A DNA stretch of 64,000 nt from Dongia_A sp035695765 (GTDB lineage Bacteria > Pseudomonadota > Alphaproteobacteria > Dongiales > Dongiaceae): positions 73,672-137,671 of the forward strand of contig DASRRI010000074.1 in assembly GCA_035695765.1 (NCBI GenBank). The letters are read 5' to 3'. The first letter of the stretch is position 1. The number at the start of each line of letters is the position of its first letter. The notes under the pieces are model-generated. The model was given only the letters and a program-made list of their open reading frames with translations. It was not told the DNA's origin and made no database searches. Positions 33,522 to 42,169 of this stretch are shown here, piece by piece. Both the position numbers and the translations under genes were made by a program.

Positions 33522-34114
33522 TTCTGCCAAGCCGCGAGGATCTGATCCACGTTTGCCACTTCGATCTGCTCATCGAAGCGGTCGTGCAGGATGTCGAGCG
33601 CCTTGGCGTGGCATGCCGGCGATGAACTGGTCATGGCATCGAGAGCAAGAATCACGCGCAGTCCAGCCTCCATCGCGTCGATGACGGTCGCGAGGACGCA
33701 CACATCGGTTTCGACGCCGGTGAGGATGATGCAGTGCCCGCTCTGCTCGAGTGCGGCCCTGCGCAGATCGGCGTTCGCCAGCGCCGAATAGCCGGGCTTG
33801 TCACCAACGCGCTTTGCCCAGGGCCGCAACTCCGCCACGATATCCATCAATACAGGATCGACTTCGTCCAACGTTACGCTCGACCAGCGGCGGTAATAGC
33901 GCTTCCAGGCGCCGACGGCCTGCCCGGCGTTTTGGGGCGGGACGTATCGGCTGAAATAGGCATTGTCCGGCCGCGCGGCCAGCAGGTGCTGGATCGCCGG
34001 GATGATGTCCGTGAGCGCTTGCGTGCCCCATTCGGAATGTGAACGGAACAGCTCCTGCATATCCACAACGATGTGCAGCGCGGACGACGGAATGGGACCG
34101 AACAGGCGCTTCAC
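33518..34114 (-). CDS. Isochorismatase-family cysteine hydrolase
   Basis: The 198-residue protein shows the expected catalytic triad: Asp in IVVDMQELF, Lys in VGDKPGYSAL and Cys in GVETDVCVLATVIDAMEAG. Members of this family (nicotinamidase, ureidoacrylate amidohydrolase, N-carbamoylsarcosine amidase) cut small amides in the cytosol. The length is normal. It overlaps the ATPase gene before it and the glycosidase gene after it by 4 bases each. With these partners it may remove an amide nitrogen from the imported compound; which amide cannot be told from the sequence. Confidence 0.9.
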   Translation of the reverse strand: MKRLFGPIPSSALHIVVDMQELFRSHSEWGTQALTDIIPAIQHLLAARPDNAYFSRYVPPQNAGQAVGAWKRYYRRWSSVTLDEVDPVLMDIVAELRPWAKRVGDKPGYSALANADLRRAALEQSGHCIILTGVETDVCVLATVIDAMEAGLRVILALDAMTSSSPACHAKALDILHDRFDEQIEVANVDQILAAWQK

Positions 34115-35178
34115 GGCGTCACCTGCACCAGGTGTTCCGGCGACCAGGAGAGCAGGATGTCCGAACCAGGCGCAGCGGTCGCGGCCACCAGGTTCTGCTT
34201 GAACACCGTCATGATCTGGTCGCCGACCGCGATCCGATACGTCGTGCTGTTGCCGGAGAAAACGACGTCCAGCACCTTGCCACGCACTGCGTTCAGTCCG
34301 GCCGCGCCAGCCGCAGCGAGCGTGATCTTCTCCGGCCGCAGCGCCAGCAGAACAGGCTGGCCGACCTGCCCGTCCGAGAGCCGGCAGGAAGCTTCGCCGC
34401 CGATCTCCAGCGCGACGCGCGCGAGGCCGCCGGATTCCAGCGAGGCAACGCGCCCTTGCAGGAAATTCGCATCGCCCAGGAAGCCCGCAGCGAATTTTGT
34501 AACCGGGCGCTCATAGACCGCCATCGGCGCGCCTTCCTGGATGATGCGGCCGGAATCGAAGATTGCGATGCGGTCCGACAAGGTCAGCGCTTCCTCCTGG
34601 TCGTGCGTGACGAAGATGGTCGTGATACCGACCTGGCGCTGGATGCGGCGCAGTTCCACCTGCATCTCCTGGCGCAGATGCTTGTCGAGCGCGCCGAGCG
34701 GCTCGTCGAGCAGCAGCACCTTCGGCCGGGTGACGAGGGCGCGCGCGAGGGCGACGCGCTGCTGCTGCCCGCCGGACAGCTGCTTCGGCTTGCGCAGCTC
34801 CAGCCCACCGAGGCGCACCATGGCAAGCGCTGCCTTGACCCGCTCCGCCACTTCCTCGCGCGGACGGCCGCGCACTTCCAGGCCGAACGCGACATTCTCC
34901 GCCACCGACATATGGGGGAAGAGCGCGTAGTTCTGGAACATCATGCCGATATTGCGGGCATGGACCGGGACGCCGCCGACATCCTGTCCGTCGATCTGCA
35001 CCTGCCCGCGATCCAATGTGACAAAGCCCGCGATGGCGCGCAGCAAGGTCGTCTTTCCGCTGCCGCTTGGACCCAGCAGGCCGAAGAACTCGCCCTCGCG
35101 GAAGGTCAAGGTGACGCCATCCAGCGCGGCGACCGCGTCGTACCTCTTGACCGCGTCGGTGACGGCGACGGTGCTCAT
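34111..35178 (-). CDS. PotA-like ABC transporter ATPase
   Basis: This 355-residue ATPase has Walker A GPSGSGKTT, Q-loop FQNYALFPHM, signature LSGGQQQRVALARAL, Walker B VLLLDEPLGALD and the switch His in FVTHDQEEAL. Its C-terminal TOBE-like part (from about residue 240) is typical of the spermidine/putrescine, iron and opine-type importers. It energises the two permeases encoded just upstream. Both ends overlap neighbouring genes by 4 bases. Confidence 0.95.
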   Translation of the reverse strand: MSTVAVTDAVKRYDAVAALDGVTLTFREGEFFGLLGPSGSGKTTLLRAIAGFVTLDRGQVQIDGQDVGGVPVHARNIGMMFQNYALFPHMSVAENVAFGLEVRGRPREEVAERVKAALAMVRLGGLELRKPKQLSGGQQQRVALARALVTRPKVLLLDEPLGALDKHLRQEMQVELRRIQRQVGITTIFVTHDQEEALTLSDRIAIFDSGRIIQEGAPMAVYERPVTKFAAGFLGDANFLQGRVASLESGGLARVALEIGGEASCRLSDGQVGQPVLLALRPEKITLAAAGAAGLNAVRGKVLDVVFSGNSTTYRIAVGDQIMTVFKQNLVAATAAPGSDILLSWSPEHLVQVTP

Positions 35179-35954
35179 CTCTCACCGCCGAAACGATAGA
35201 ACCGCGCAGTCAGCAGCAATGCACCCATGGATACCACGATGATGATGGTGGAGATGGCGTTGATCTCCGGCGTGAAGCCCTTGCGGATCGCGCCATAGAT
35301 CTCCACCGGCAGAGTCGTGACGCCGGGCGGCGCCAGGAAATAGGAGATGACGAACTGGTCGAACGAGACGGCGAAGGCGAACAAGGCGCCGCCGATCACG
35401 CCTGGCGCCAATAGCGGCGCGGTCACCCGGCGGAAGGTCTGCCACGGCGTTGCACCCAATGTCGCGGCCGCTTCCTCGACCGCGTGCGGAAAGGTGGCGA
35501 GGCGCGCGCCGACGACGACGATCACGTACGGCAACGACAAGGCAACGTGGCCCAGCAGGATCGCAAACAGGCCGCGCCTGATATGGATCCAGTAGAAGAA
35601 CACCAGCATCGCCGTGCCGATCACCAGCCAGGGGATCGCGACCGGCGGGAACAGCAGGAGCTGCATGATGGTCTGGCCGCGGAACCGGTAGCGCGCGAAG
35701 GCCAGGGCCGCCATCGTGCCCAGCGTCGTCGCGATCACGGTGTTCACAATCGCAATGCCGACGCTGTTGATGCCGGCATCGATCAGCTTGGCATTGCCCG
35801 CCAGCTCGCGGTACCAGACCAGATCGAACTGGAACGGCAACGCATAGAGCTGCGATGCATTGAAGCCCAAGACCGCCATCACCACGATCGGCACATAGAG
35901 GAACGCGAGCACCAACCACAGATGAGCCTTCAGAAAAGCGGACCCGAGCCTCAT
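35175..35954 (-). CDS. PotC-like ABC transporter permease
   Basis: The 259-residue inner-membrane protein has about six helices and the permease EAA-type loop (VEEAAATLGATPWQTFRRVT). It pairs with the upstream permease to form the channel of a Pot-type importer. The start overlaps the stop of that gene by 4 bases. Confidence 0.94.
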   Translation of the reverse strand: MRLGSAFLKAHLWLVLAFLYVPIVVMAVLGFNASQLYALPFQFDLVWYRELAGNAKLIDAGINSVGIAIVNTVIATTLGTMAALAFARYRFRGQTIMQLLLFPPVAIPWLVIGTAMLVFFYWIHIRRGLFAILLGHVALSLPYVIVVVGARLATFPHAVEEAAATLGATPWQTFRRVTAPLLAPGVIGGALFAFAVSFDQFVISYFLAPPGVTTLPVEIYGAIRKGFTPEINAISTIIIVVSMGALLLTARFYRFGGER

Positions 35955-36817
35955 AGCCCCTCCATGCGCTTGCGCGCCGTCGGATAAAGGGCGAGGCAGA
36001 GGAGCAGGACGGCAGCCAGCATCATGAACGACAAAGCGGCGCCGAATGGCCAGTTGGCGGTGACGGTGAATTGCTCCTCGATTGCCATGCCGAGCGTCGC
36101 GCCCTTCGCGCCGCCCAGGATGCGCGGCTCCATGAAGGAGCCGACCGCCGGCACGAAGATCAACGCCGAACCAGCCAGCACGCCCGGCAAGCTCATCGGA
36201 AACACCACGCGGCGGAACAGGGCGCCGGAGCGCGCGCCGAGGCTGCGCGCCGCCTCGATCACCGAATCATCGATCGCCTGCAGCGAGATGTAGCAGGTGA
36301 GGATCATGTAGGGCAGATAGGAGTGGACGAGCCCGATCACGACTGCCGGATAGGAATAGAGCAGATTGAGCGCCGGCGCGCCGGGCGCGACCAGATGGAT
36401 CGCCTGGTCCGCGAGCCCGCCCGGCCGCAGCACCATGGTCCACGAGAAGGTTCGCACCAGTGCGTTGCTCCAGAACGGCAGGACGACCATCAGGAACATC
36501 GCTTCGCGCCAGCGGCCCTTGATCACTTTCGCGAGCGCCAGCGCGGCGGGATAGCCAATCAGCAGGCAGGCGATCGTGACGACAGCGCCGAGCTCCAGCG
36601 ACCAGAGCATCAGTTGCTGATAGACCGGCTTGTCGATGACAGCGCCGTAGTGCTTCAGCGTGAAGCTCGAGGGCTGCGGCACCAGCGGCGACTTGTCGAG
36701 GAAACTGCAATAGAGCATGGCCGACAGTGGCAGGAAGATGGTTGCCGTCAGCCAAAGATACGCCGGGCTGGTCAAACCCAGGATCGCGATTCTATTCCGT
36801 CGGTCGGCGACGGCCAT
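35951..36817 (-). CDS. PotB-like ABC transporter permease
   Basis: This 288-residue inner-membrane protein has about six helices and the EAA loop (VIEAARSLGARSGALFRRVV). It is the first permease of the operon, 95 bases after the binding-protein gene. A first helix (ILGLTSPAYLWLTATIFLPL) follows a short cytosolic start. Confidence 0.94.
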   Translation of the reverse strand: MAVADRRNRIAILGLTSPAYLWLTATIFLPLSAMLYCSFLDKSPLVPQPSSFTLKHYGAVIDKPVYQQLMLWSLELGAVVTIACLLIGYPAALALAKVIKGRWREAMFLMVVLPFWSNALVRTFSWTMVLRPGGLADQAIHLVAPGAPALNLLYSYPAVVIGLVHSYLPYMILTCYISLQAIDDSVIEAARSLGARSGALFRRVVFPMSLPGVLAGSALIFVPAVGSFMEPRILGGAKGATLGMAIEEQFTVTANWPFGAALSFMMLAAVLLLCLALYPTARKRMEGL

Positions 36818-36912
36818 CCCCAGTCCCTGTCAATTTCGGTCGCGGAAGAAATGCGCCACCAGCGATAAGACGCCGGTGGCGCGATGCTGAATCGATCTGC
36901 GGCAAGCGCGCG

Positions 36913-38013
36913 CTATTTCGCGAACTCGGCCTTCACCTCGGTCCACAGGTCGGAATAGGACTGGCGCTCGTCATCGCTGAGCGGTGACATGAATTGCAGC
37001 CGCTTGATCGCCGCCTGATCACTGTGGATCTGCCGGCCCACATCTTCCGCCGGCAAGGCTTCGTTGGCCTTGACGTTGGCCGAGGCTGGCGCGCCGATCT
37101 TGGTCGCCCATTCGACATAGAAGGTGGGATCGACCATGTAATCGATGAACTTGTGCGCGCCATCGACATTGGCCGCGCCGGCCGCGACCGCCAGCCCGTC
37201 GAACCAGCCGATGCCGCCTTCCTTCGGCACCATGTAGCCGACCGGCAGCTTGTAGTTGGTCTTGGACCGCGCAGCAGAGCCGCTCCAATAGACCGAGACG
37301 TCGAAGGTGCCGGACTGGAACAGCTTGTTCCACTCGTCCTCAGAAGACCACATGGTGGCGATTTGAGGCTTCAGGCCGAGCAGCTTTTCTTTGACCTTCG
37401 CGAGATCCTTGGGATGGTTCATGTCCTGGCCGGTCGCGATGGCTCCGTAGGAGACGGCCTCGATCGCATCGTCGCGCACCGAGACGTGCTTGGCGTGCTT
37501 GGGGTCCCACAGCACTTCGACCGAATCCGGCGCTGGCTTCACTTTGTCGGTGTTGTAGGCAATGGCGGTCATGCCCCACACCCAGGATACGCCAAAGACC
37601 TTGCCGTCGGCGTTCAGCAGCTTGGAATCGCGGAACGACGGATTGAGATCGTTGAAGTGCGTGATCTTCGAGGTATCGACCGCCTGCACCAGCCCCTGCC
37701 CCGACGCAACGGCATTCCATGCCGAGTTGGTGAGCACCACGTCATAGGCGCCGGGATTAGTCTGCAGCTTGGTGATCATCTCCGGTTCAGAGTTGAAATA
37801 ATCGTGGACGACCTCGAGACCGGTCGCCTTCGTGAACGCCTCCACCGCCCACTTTTCGTCGGTGCCATAGCCTTGCCAGTTCAGCACCGTGATCTTGCCT
37901 GCCGCACGCGCCAGCCGTGGCGTGGCGAGAAGGCCGGTGGCGGCACCGAGGCCGACCGCGCCCGCACCGGCAACAAAGTGCCGGCGGGTGATCCGTGAAT
38001 TCGACTTGGACAT
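36913..38013 (-). CDS. PotD-like periplasmic substrate-binding protein, Tat-exported
   Basis: The 366-residue precursor begins with a Tat signal: ITRRHFVAGAGAVGLGAATG, followed by a hydrophobic stretch and LARA as the cleavage site. The mature start KITVLNWQGYGTDEKW is typical of the PotD/PotF-like bacterial extracellular binding proteins (SBP_bac_8), which bind polyamines, opines and other amines. Tat export suggests that it folds in the cytosol first. It is the first gene of a seven-gene operon. A perfect 24-bp palindrome lies about 88 bases before its start. The ligand is not known; the downstream hydrolase, glycosidase and kinase argue for a sugar-linked nitrogen compound rather than a plain polyamine. 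Confidence 0.92.
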   Translation of the reverse strand: MSKSNSRITRRHFVAGAGAVGLGAATGLLATPRLARAAGKITVLNWQGYGTDEKWAVEAFTKATGLEVVHDYFNSEPEMITKLQTNPGAYDVVLTNSAWNAVASGQGLVQAVDTSKITHFNDLNPSFRDSKLLNADGKVFGVSWVWGMTAIAYNTDKVKPAPDSVEVLWDPKHAKHVSVRDDAIEAVSYGAIATGQDMNHPKDLAKVKEKLLGLKPQIATMWSSEDEWNKLFQSGTFDVSVYWSGSAARSKTNYKLPVGYMVPKEGGIGWFDGLAVAAGAANVDGAHKFIDYMVDPTFYVEWATKIGAPASANVKANEALPAEDVGRQIHSDQAAIKRLQFMSPLSDDERQSYSDLWTEVKAEFAK

Positions 38014-38100
38014 TCGGCTCCCTCCATGTGGTGGCCCATTGCGGGCCGATTGGTTGCTCCCAGACTTTCCCCAGCGCGTCGTAGGGGCCTACCGGCCGGA

Positions 38101-38124
38101 GGATCGTTCGTATACGAACGATCC
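38101..38124. promoter_or_regulatory. Perfect 24-bp palindrome, probable operator of the Pot-type operon
   Basis: The half-site GGATCGTTCGTA is followed directly by its exact complement, so all 24 bases are symmetric. The centre TCGTATACGA fits operators of GntR regulators of the FadR/VanR group. It lies between the binding-protein gene (start 38013) and the divergent desulfurase gene. No regulator gene lies nearby, so it is encoded elsewhere. Confidence 0.7.
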
Positions 38125-38313
38125 CGGCATTCTGCACCAGCCACCAGGAGAGTCAACGCTCCTGCGGCCTGACCGCGCTGTCGCGGGTCTCAGAGAAATC
38201 CGCCAGCTCGCTCAATTCAAGTCAAGACCGCGTCAGGCAACAACAGCCGGCCGACTCTTGACTTGTTGGTCAGGAACGTCCGCTATGCCCGGACCGTTGG
38301 AATGCTAGTCAGC

Positions 38314-39555
38314 ATGATTGAGCACAGCACATCCTTGCCTGCCCGCGAGACGACGTCCTTGGTGCCGCGCGATGCCTTTCCCCTGCTGATGGCGCGCGAC
38401 ATCGCCTATCTCGACAGCGCCGCCAGTGCCCAGAAGCCGAAAATGGTCCTGGACCGCATGCGGCAGTTCTATGAGAGCAGCTACGCCAATATCCATCGGG
38501 CGGTATATCCGCTGAGCGAGGCGGCGACCGAGGCCTATGAAGGTGCCCGCGCGCGCGTTGCCCGTTTCCTGGGCGCCCCGTCACCGGAGAGCATCGTCTT
38601 CACACGGAATGCCACCGAGGCGGTCAATCTGGTTGCGAATTCCTTCGGCGGGTCGCACCTGAAAAGCGGCGACCGCATCCTGCTGACCGTGCTGGAGCAC
38701 CACGCCAATATCGTGCCCTGGCAATTGCTGCGCGATCGGATGGGGCTGGAGCTGTTGGTGGCGCAGATAGATGAGGCTGGCGACCTCGATCTCGGCGCGC
38801 TCGATGAATTGCTGGCGCAAGGGCCGAAACTGCTTGCCGTGACCGCCGTCAGCAATGCCCTCGGCACGCGCACGCCTATCAAAGACGTAGTTGCGCGTGC
38901 CCATCGTGCCGGCGCAATCGTCGTGGTCGATGCGGCGCAGGCAGCGCCTCATGGCGCGATCGACGTGATGGATTGGGGTTGCGACTTCCTGGTCTTCACC
39001 GGTCACAAAGTGTACGGACCGGACGGCATCGGCGTGCTCTATGGCAAGCCGGATCTGCTGTCCGCCATGCCGCCCTGGCAGGGTGGCGGCGACATGATCC
39101 GCACCGTCACGTTTGCGCGCACCGAGTTCGCCGATCCGCCGCAACGCTTCGAAGCGGGAACGCCGCCCATCGGCCCAGCGATCGGGTTGGCGGCGGCAAT
39201 CGATTTCATCGAAGCTGTGGGTTGGAACCGGATCGAGGCGCATGACCGTGCCCTGACGCGCTATGCCCTGGATCGGCTGCAGGAGATTCCCGGAATCCGG
39301 CCGATCGGCGCGCCCAAGGACCGCACCGGTATTGTTTCCTTCACGCTGGATGGTGTTCATCCGCACGATGTCGGCTCGCTGCTGGGTGATCGTGGCGTTT
39401 GCGTGCGCACCGGCCATCATTGCGCGCAGCCATTGATGGACCACCTTGGATTGCCCGGGACAGTCCGCGCCTCCTTTGGCGTCCACAATGACGCGTCGGA
39501 CGTCGACCGGCTGGCGGAGGCGCTGGTGGCCGCGCGGCAAATCCTCGCACGCTGA
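38314..39555 (+). CDS. SufS-like cysteine desulfurase (class V aminotransferase)
   Basis: This PLP enzyme takes sulfur from cysteine for Fe-S clusters and other thio-cofactors. Motifs visible are AYLDSAASAQKP, the PLP lysine in FTGHKVYGPDGIGVLYGK, and the persulfide cysteine in CVRTGHHCAQPLMDHLG. With the ATG at 38314 it has 413 residues, the usual SufS size; other in-frame starts are an ATG at 38302 and a TTG at 38263, and no start has a strong ribosome site. No other suf or isc gene is in the window, so it may be a stand-alone desulfurase. It faces the Pot-type operon across a 300-base region that holds the palindrome. Confidence 0.9.
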   Translation: MIEHSTSLPARETTSLVPRDAFPLLMARDIAYLDSAASAQKPKMVLDRMRQFYESSYANIHRAVYPLSEAATEAYEGARARVARFLGAPSPESIVFTRNATEAVNLVANSFGGSHLKSGDRILLTVLEHHANIVPWQLLRDRMGLELLVAQIDEAGDLDLGALDELLAQGPKLLAVTAVSNALGTRTPIKDVVARAHRAGAIVVVDAAQAAPHGAIDVMDWGCDFLVFTGHKVYGPDGIGVLYGKPDLLSAMPPWQGGGDMIRTVTFARTEFADPPQRFEAGTPPIGPAIGLAAAIDFIEAVGWNRIEAHDRALTRYALDRLQEIPGIRPIGAPKDRTGIVSFTLDGVHPHDVGSLLGDRGVCVRTGHHCAQPLMDHLGLPGTVRASFGVHNDASDVDRLAEALVAARQILAR

Positions 39556-39627
39556 CGGGCGCGCACCCCTTGAACAGGCGCGCGCTTCGCGGCACAAACA
39601 AAGCGAGTAGATAGATCGAGGGTCGAT

Positions 39628-40302
39628 ATGATTGTTTGCATACCCGACGTCCTGAATGCCGAGGAAATCAAGAAGTTGCGCGCGGAAGCGGCTCTACTGC
39701 CCTTCGTGCCGGGCCTTGAGACCGCCGGCGGCCGCGCGCGCCGTGTCAAGAACAACGAGCAGATTTCCCAGAAGGCCGACGAGCGCAAGGCACTGCATGA
39801 GATCGTGGTCACCGCCCTGACGCGCAATAAGGAGTTCCAGCGAGCCGTTGTGCCGAAACGCATCCGCCCGCCCCTCATCAGCCGCTACCGCGAGGGCATG
39901 GCCTACGGCAAACATGTCGACAACGCCCTGATGGGGCCGAGATCCGCGCGCGAGCGTTCGGACGTCTCAGTCACGGTCTTCATCAGCGACCTTGACGAAT
40001 ATGAAGGCGGCGAACTCGTCATCCACAGCCCGTTCGGAATCCAGGAAGTCAAGCTGCCGAGCGGCTCCGTCGTCATCTATCCGTCCTCCAGCCTGCATGA
40101 AGTGACCGAGGTCACGCGCGGCGAAAGGCTGGTCGCCGTCACCTGGGTGCAGTCTTATGTCCGGGACGATCACCAGCGCGAGATCCTGAGCAACCTTGCC
40201 GAGATCAAGGAAAAGATGAACTCGCTGGCCGAGGATGCGCACGAGACCGACTTGGCGCATCACACCTATGCCAACCTCCTGCGCATGTGGGCGGAGACCT
40301 GA
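39628..40302 (+). CDS. PiuC/YbiX-type Fe(II)/2-oxoglutarate dioxygenase
   Basis: The 224-residue protein fits the PKHD-type hydroxylase family: iron ligands HVD in YGKHVDNALMG and the distal His in SSSLHEVTEVTRGERLVAVT, with the 2-oxoglutarate-binding Arg in RGERL. PiuC proteins usually sit beside iron-uptake genes and may hydroxylate siderophore-related or protein substrates; no TonB receptor lies next to it here. It follows the desulfurase gene by 72 bases on the same strand. Its exact substrate is not known. Confidence 0.9.
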   Translation: MIVCIPDVLNAEEIKKLRAEAALLPFVPGLETAGGRARRVKNNEQISQKADERKALHEIVVTALTRNKEFQRAVVPKRIRPPLISRYREGMAYGKHVDNALMGPRSARERSDVSVTVFISDLDEYEGGELVIHSPFGIQEVKLPSGSVVIYPSSSLHEVTEVTRGERLVAVTWVQSYVRDDHQREILSNLAEIKEKMNSLAEDAHETDLAHHTYANLLRMWAET

Positions 40303-40339
40303 GCGGCGCTAATCCCCGCGTTTTGTCGGAATGTCCTTG

Positions 40340-42169
40340 TCAGGAGCCCGCGAACGAGTCCTCAAAGAACTCGGCCATGCGCCTGAACAAGATCTCGCGA
40401 TTGCTGGCGCGATAAATGCCGTGGCCCTCATTGTCGAAGGTTAGCAGCGTGTAGCGAATACCGGCGCGGTCAAGATCGCGCACGGCCGCGTGCGTATTTT
40501 CCGGCGAGACGTTGGTGTCCTGTATGCCGTGCACGATCATCAGCCGCCCTTTGATGCGATCGATGAAATTGCCCGGTGAGGCGTTGAAATAGCGTTCCGG
40601 CTGCTCGCGCGGGGTGCCACCCATCATCTCTTCGCTGTAGTCACGGCCATGCGGCATGCCGGTCTCGTCGTAATCGATCGCAAGCTGATACATGCCGCAG
40701 ATCGGGATGGCGGCATTCACCAGGTCGGCTGACTTGGTGATCTGGAACCACGACGAATAGCCGCCATAGGAGAGGCCGACAATGCCGACGCGCCCGCGCA
40801 TCCCCTTGCCTGCTGCAATCAGGCTTTCGATACCGGTCCGGATATCATCCTGCTCGCGCCCGCCCCAGCCATCCTGCTTGATCACCTCGCGAAAGCCGCG
40901 GCCATACCCGGTCGAGCCGCGGTAATTAGGATCAAGCACGATGAAGCCCGCCGCGACCAGGAACTGGATGGAGCCGTTCACCCAATCCTCGCTATGCCAG
41001 GTCGGCCCGCCATGGATGTGGGCGATCAGGCCGCGGCTGGGACCATTCGGTTCATAGAGCCAGCCCGCAATTTCGGTCCCGTCGGTGGAGCGCCAGCGAT
41101 AGGATTGCGCGGGGGCGAACCGTAATTCTGCGCCGGAAAGATGCTGCGCCGTGCGTGACAGTTCAATCATGAGCCCCGTCGCGGGATCGAACGTCACGAC
41201 CTCATGCGGTGCGCGCGAGGAATAGCGTTCGCACAGCCACGGGCCGGACCGCAACTGCTCCAACGGCAACAGAGTGAAGCCGGGCAGCTCGATCCGCCTT
41301 TCTTCGCCGCTGGCCAGGTCCAGCGACGTCGCATGGAGCACGCCTTCGCGATAATCGAGGACCGCTACCGATCGCTCATCCGCGCCAACGATCGCGGTGT
41401 CGATCGATCGCACTGGATCGTCGACCAGCCAACGCAGCGTGAGCGCAGGCAAGGTCAGGAGCCCGACGCGGTCATGGCTCTCGGCTTCCGCCCAGACCAG
41501 GATGCGCTGTTCGTCGATCCAGGAGCCATAGGCCTTGCGCGCGTCGCCGGCGCTGAAGATCTCGCGGTCCTCGCCGGTTTTCAGATCGAGCAGCCAGATC
41601 TGGCTGCCGGCGGGATGACGCTCATGGCGATGATAGAGCACCAGCCGGCCGCTTTCGGACAGATCGGGCGCCACGTCGCTCAGGCTCTCCGACGCGCTGA
41701 TGATGCGGCGCGCCCCGGTCTCGAGATCGTGCAGATAGATGCGCTGCCCGTCGATCGCGGACTTGGTCTCGTCATCCCAGCTGGCCGCATAGAGGATGGA
41801 CCGCCCATCGGGCGTGAACGTGCCGCCGAAGATGTAATGGTCGCCCTGCCTCGGTGTGATTAGGCGCTGATCGCCGCTCTCCAGGTCCAGCAGGATCAAG
41901 TGGTCGTGCTCGGACGAACCTTCCGATTGCGCGAGCAGTAGCCGCTTCGCATCCGGCGAGAAGGACCGCACATAGATATGATCGGCCTCCTCCGTCAGCC
42001 GGCGCGGCGGCGCGGAGCCATCGGTCGGGGCTAGCCAGACATTGCCGGCCTCGGTCGGGCCGGTCCAGGTCCAGGCCGCCCAACGACCATCCTTGGACAG
42101 CGCCGCCTCCCAGGCTTCCGGCACGCGCGCCCAATCGTGGGCCAGCTGGGCAATGTCCGCCATGCTCAA
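40340..42169 (-). CDS. S9-family prolyl oligopeptidase-like serine peptidase (copy 2)
   Basis: The 609-residue protein has an N-terminal beta-propeller (about 1-340) and a C-terminal alpha/beta-hydrolase domain with Ser in GIVGLSYGGYSSW, Asp in VHGIQDTNVSPEN and His in DNEGHGI. It has no signal peptide, so it should act in the cytosol on short peptides. Its start overlaps the stop of the related gene before it by 4 bases (ATGA), so the two are coupled. Both follow the remains of an oligopeptide transporter operon. Confidence 0.92.
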   Translation of the reverse strand: MSMADIAQLAHDWARVPEAWEAALSKDGRWAAWTWTGPTEAGNVWLAPTDGSAPPRRLTEEADHIYVRSFSPDAKRLLLAQSEGSSEHDHLILLDLESGDQRLITPRQGDHYIFGGTFTPDGRSILYAASWDDETKSAIDGQRIYLHDLETGARRIISASESLSDVAPDLSESGRLVLYHRHERHPAGSQIWLLDLKTGEDREIFSAGDARKAYGSWIDEQRILVWAEAESHDRVGLLTLPALTLRWLVDDPVRSIDTAIVGADERSVAVLDYREGVLHATSLDLASGEERRIELPGFTLLPLEQLRSGPWLCERYSSRAPHEVVTFDPATGLMIELSRTAQHLSGAELRFAPAQSYRWRSTDGTEIAGWLYEPNGPSRGLIAHIHGGPTWHSEDWVNGSIQFLVAAGFIVLDPNYRGSTGYGRGFREVIKQDGWGGREQDDIRTGIESLIAAGKGMRGRVGIVGLSYGGYSSWFQITKSADLVNAAIPICGMYQLAIDYDETGMPHGRDYSEEMMGGTPREQPERYFNASPGNFIDRIKGRLMIVHGIQDTNVSPENTHAAVRDLDRAGIRYTLLTFDNEGHGIYRASNREILFRRMAEFFEDSFAGS

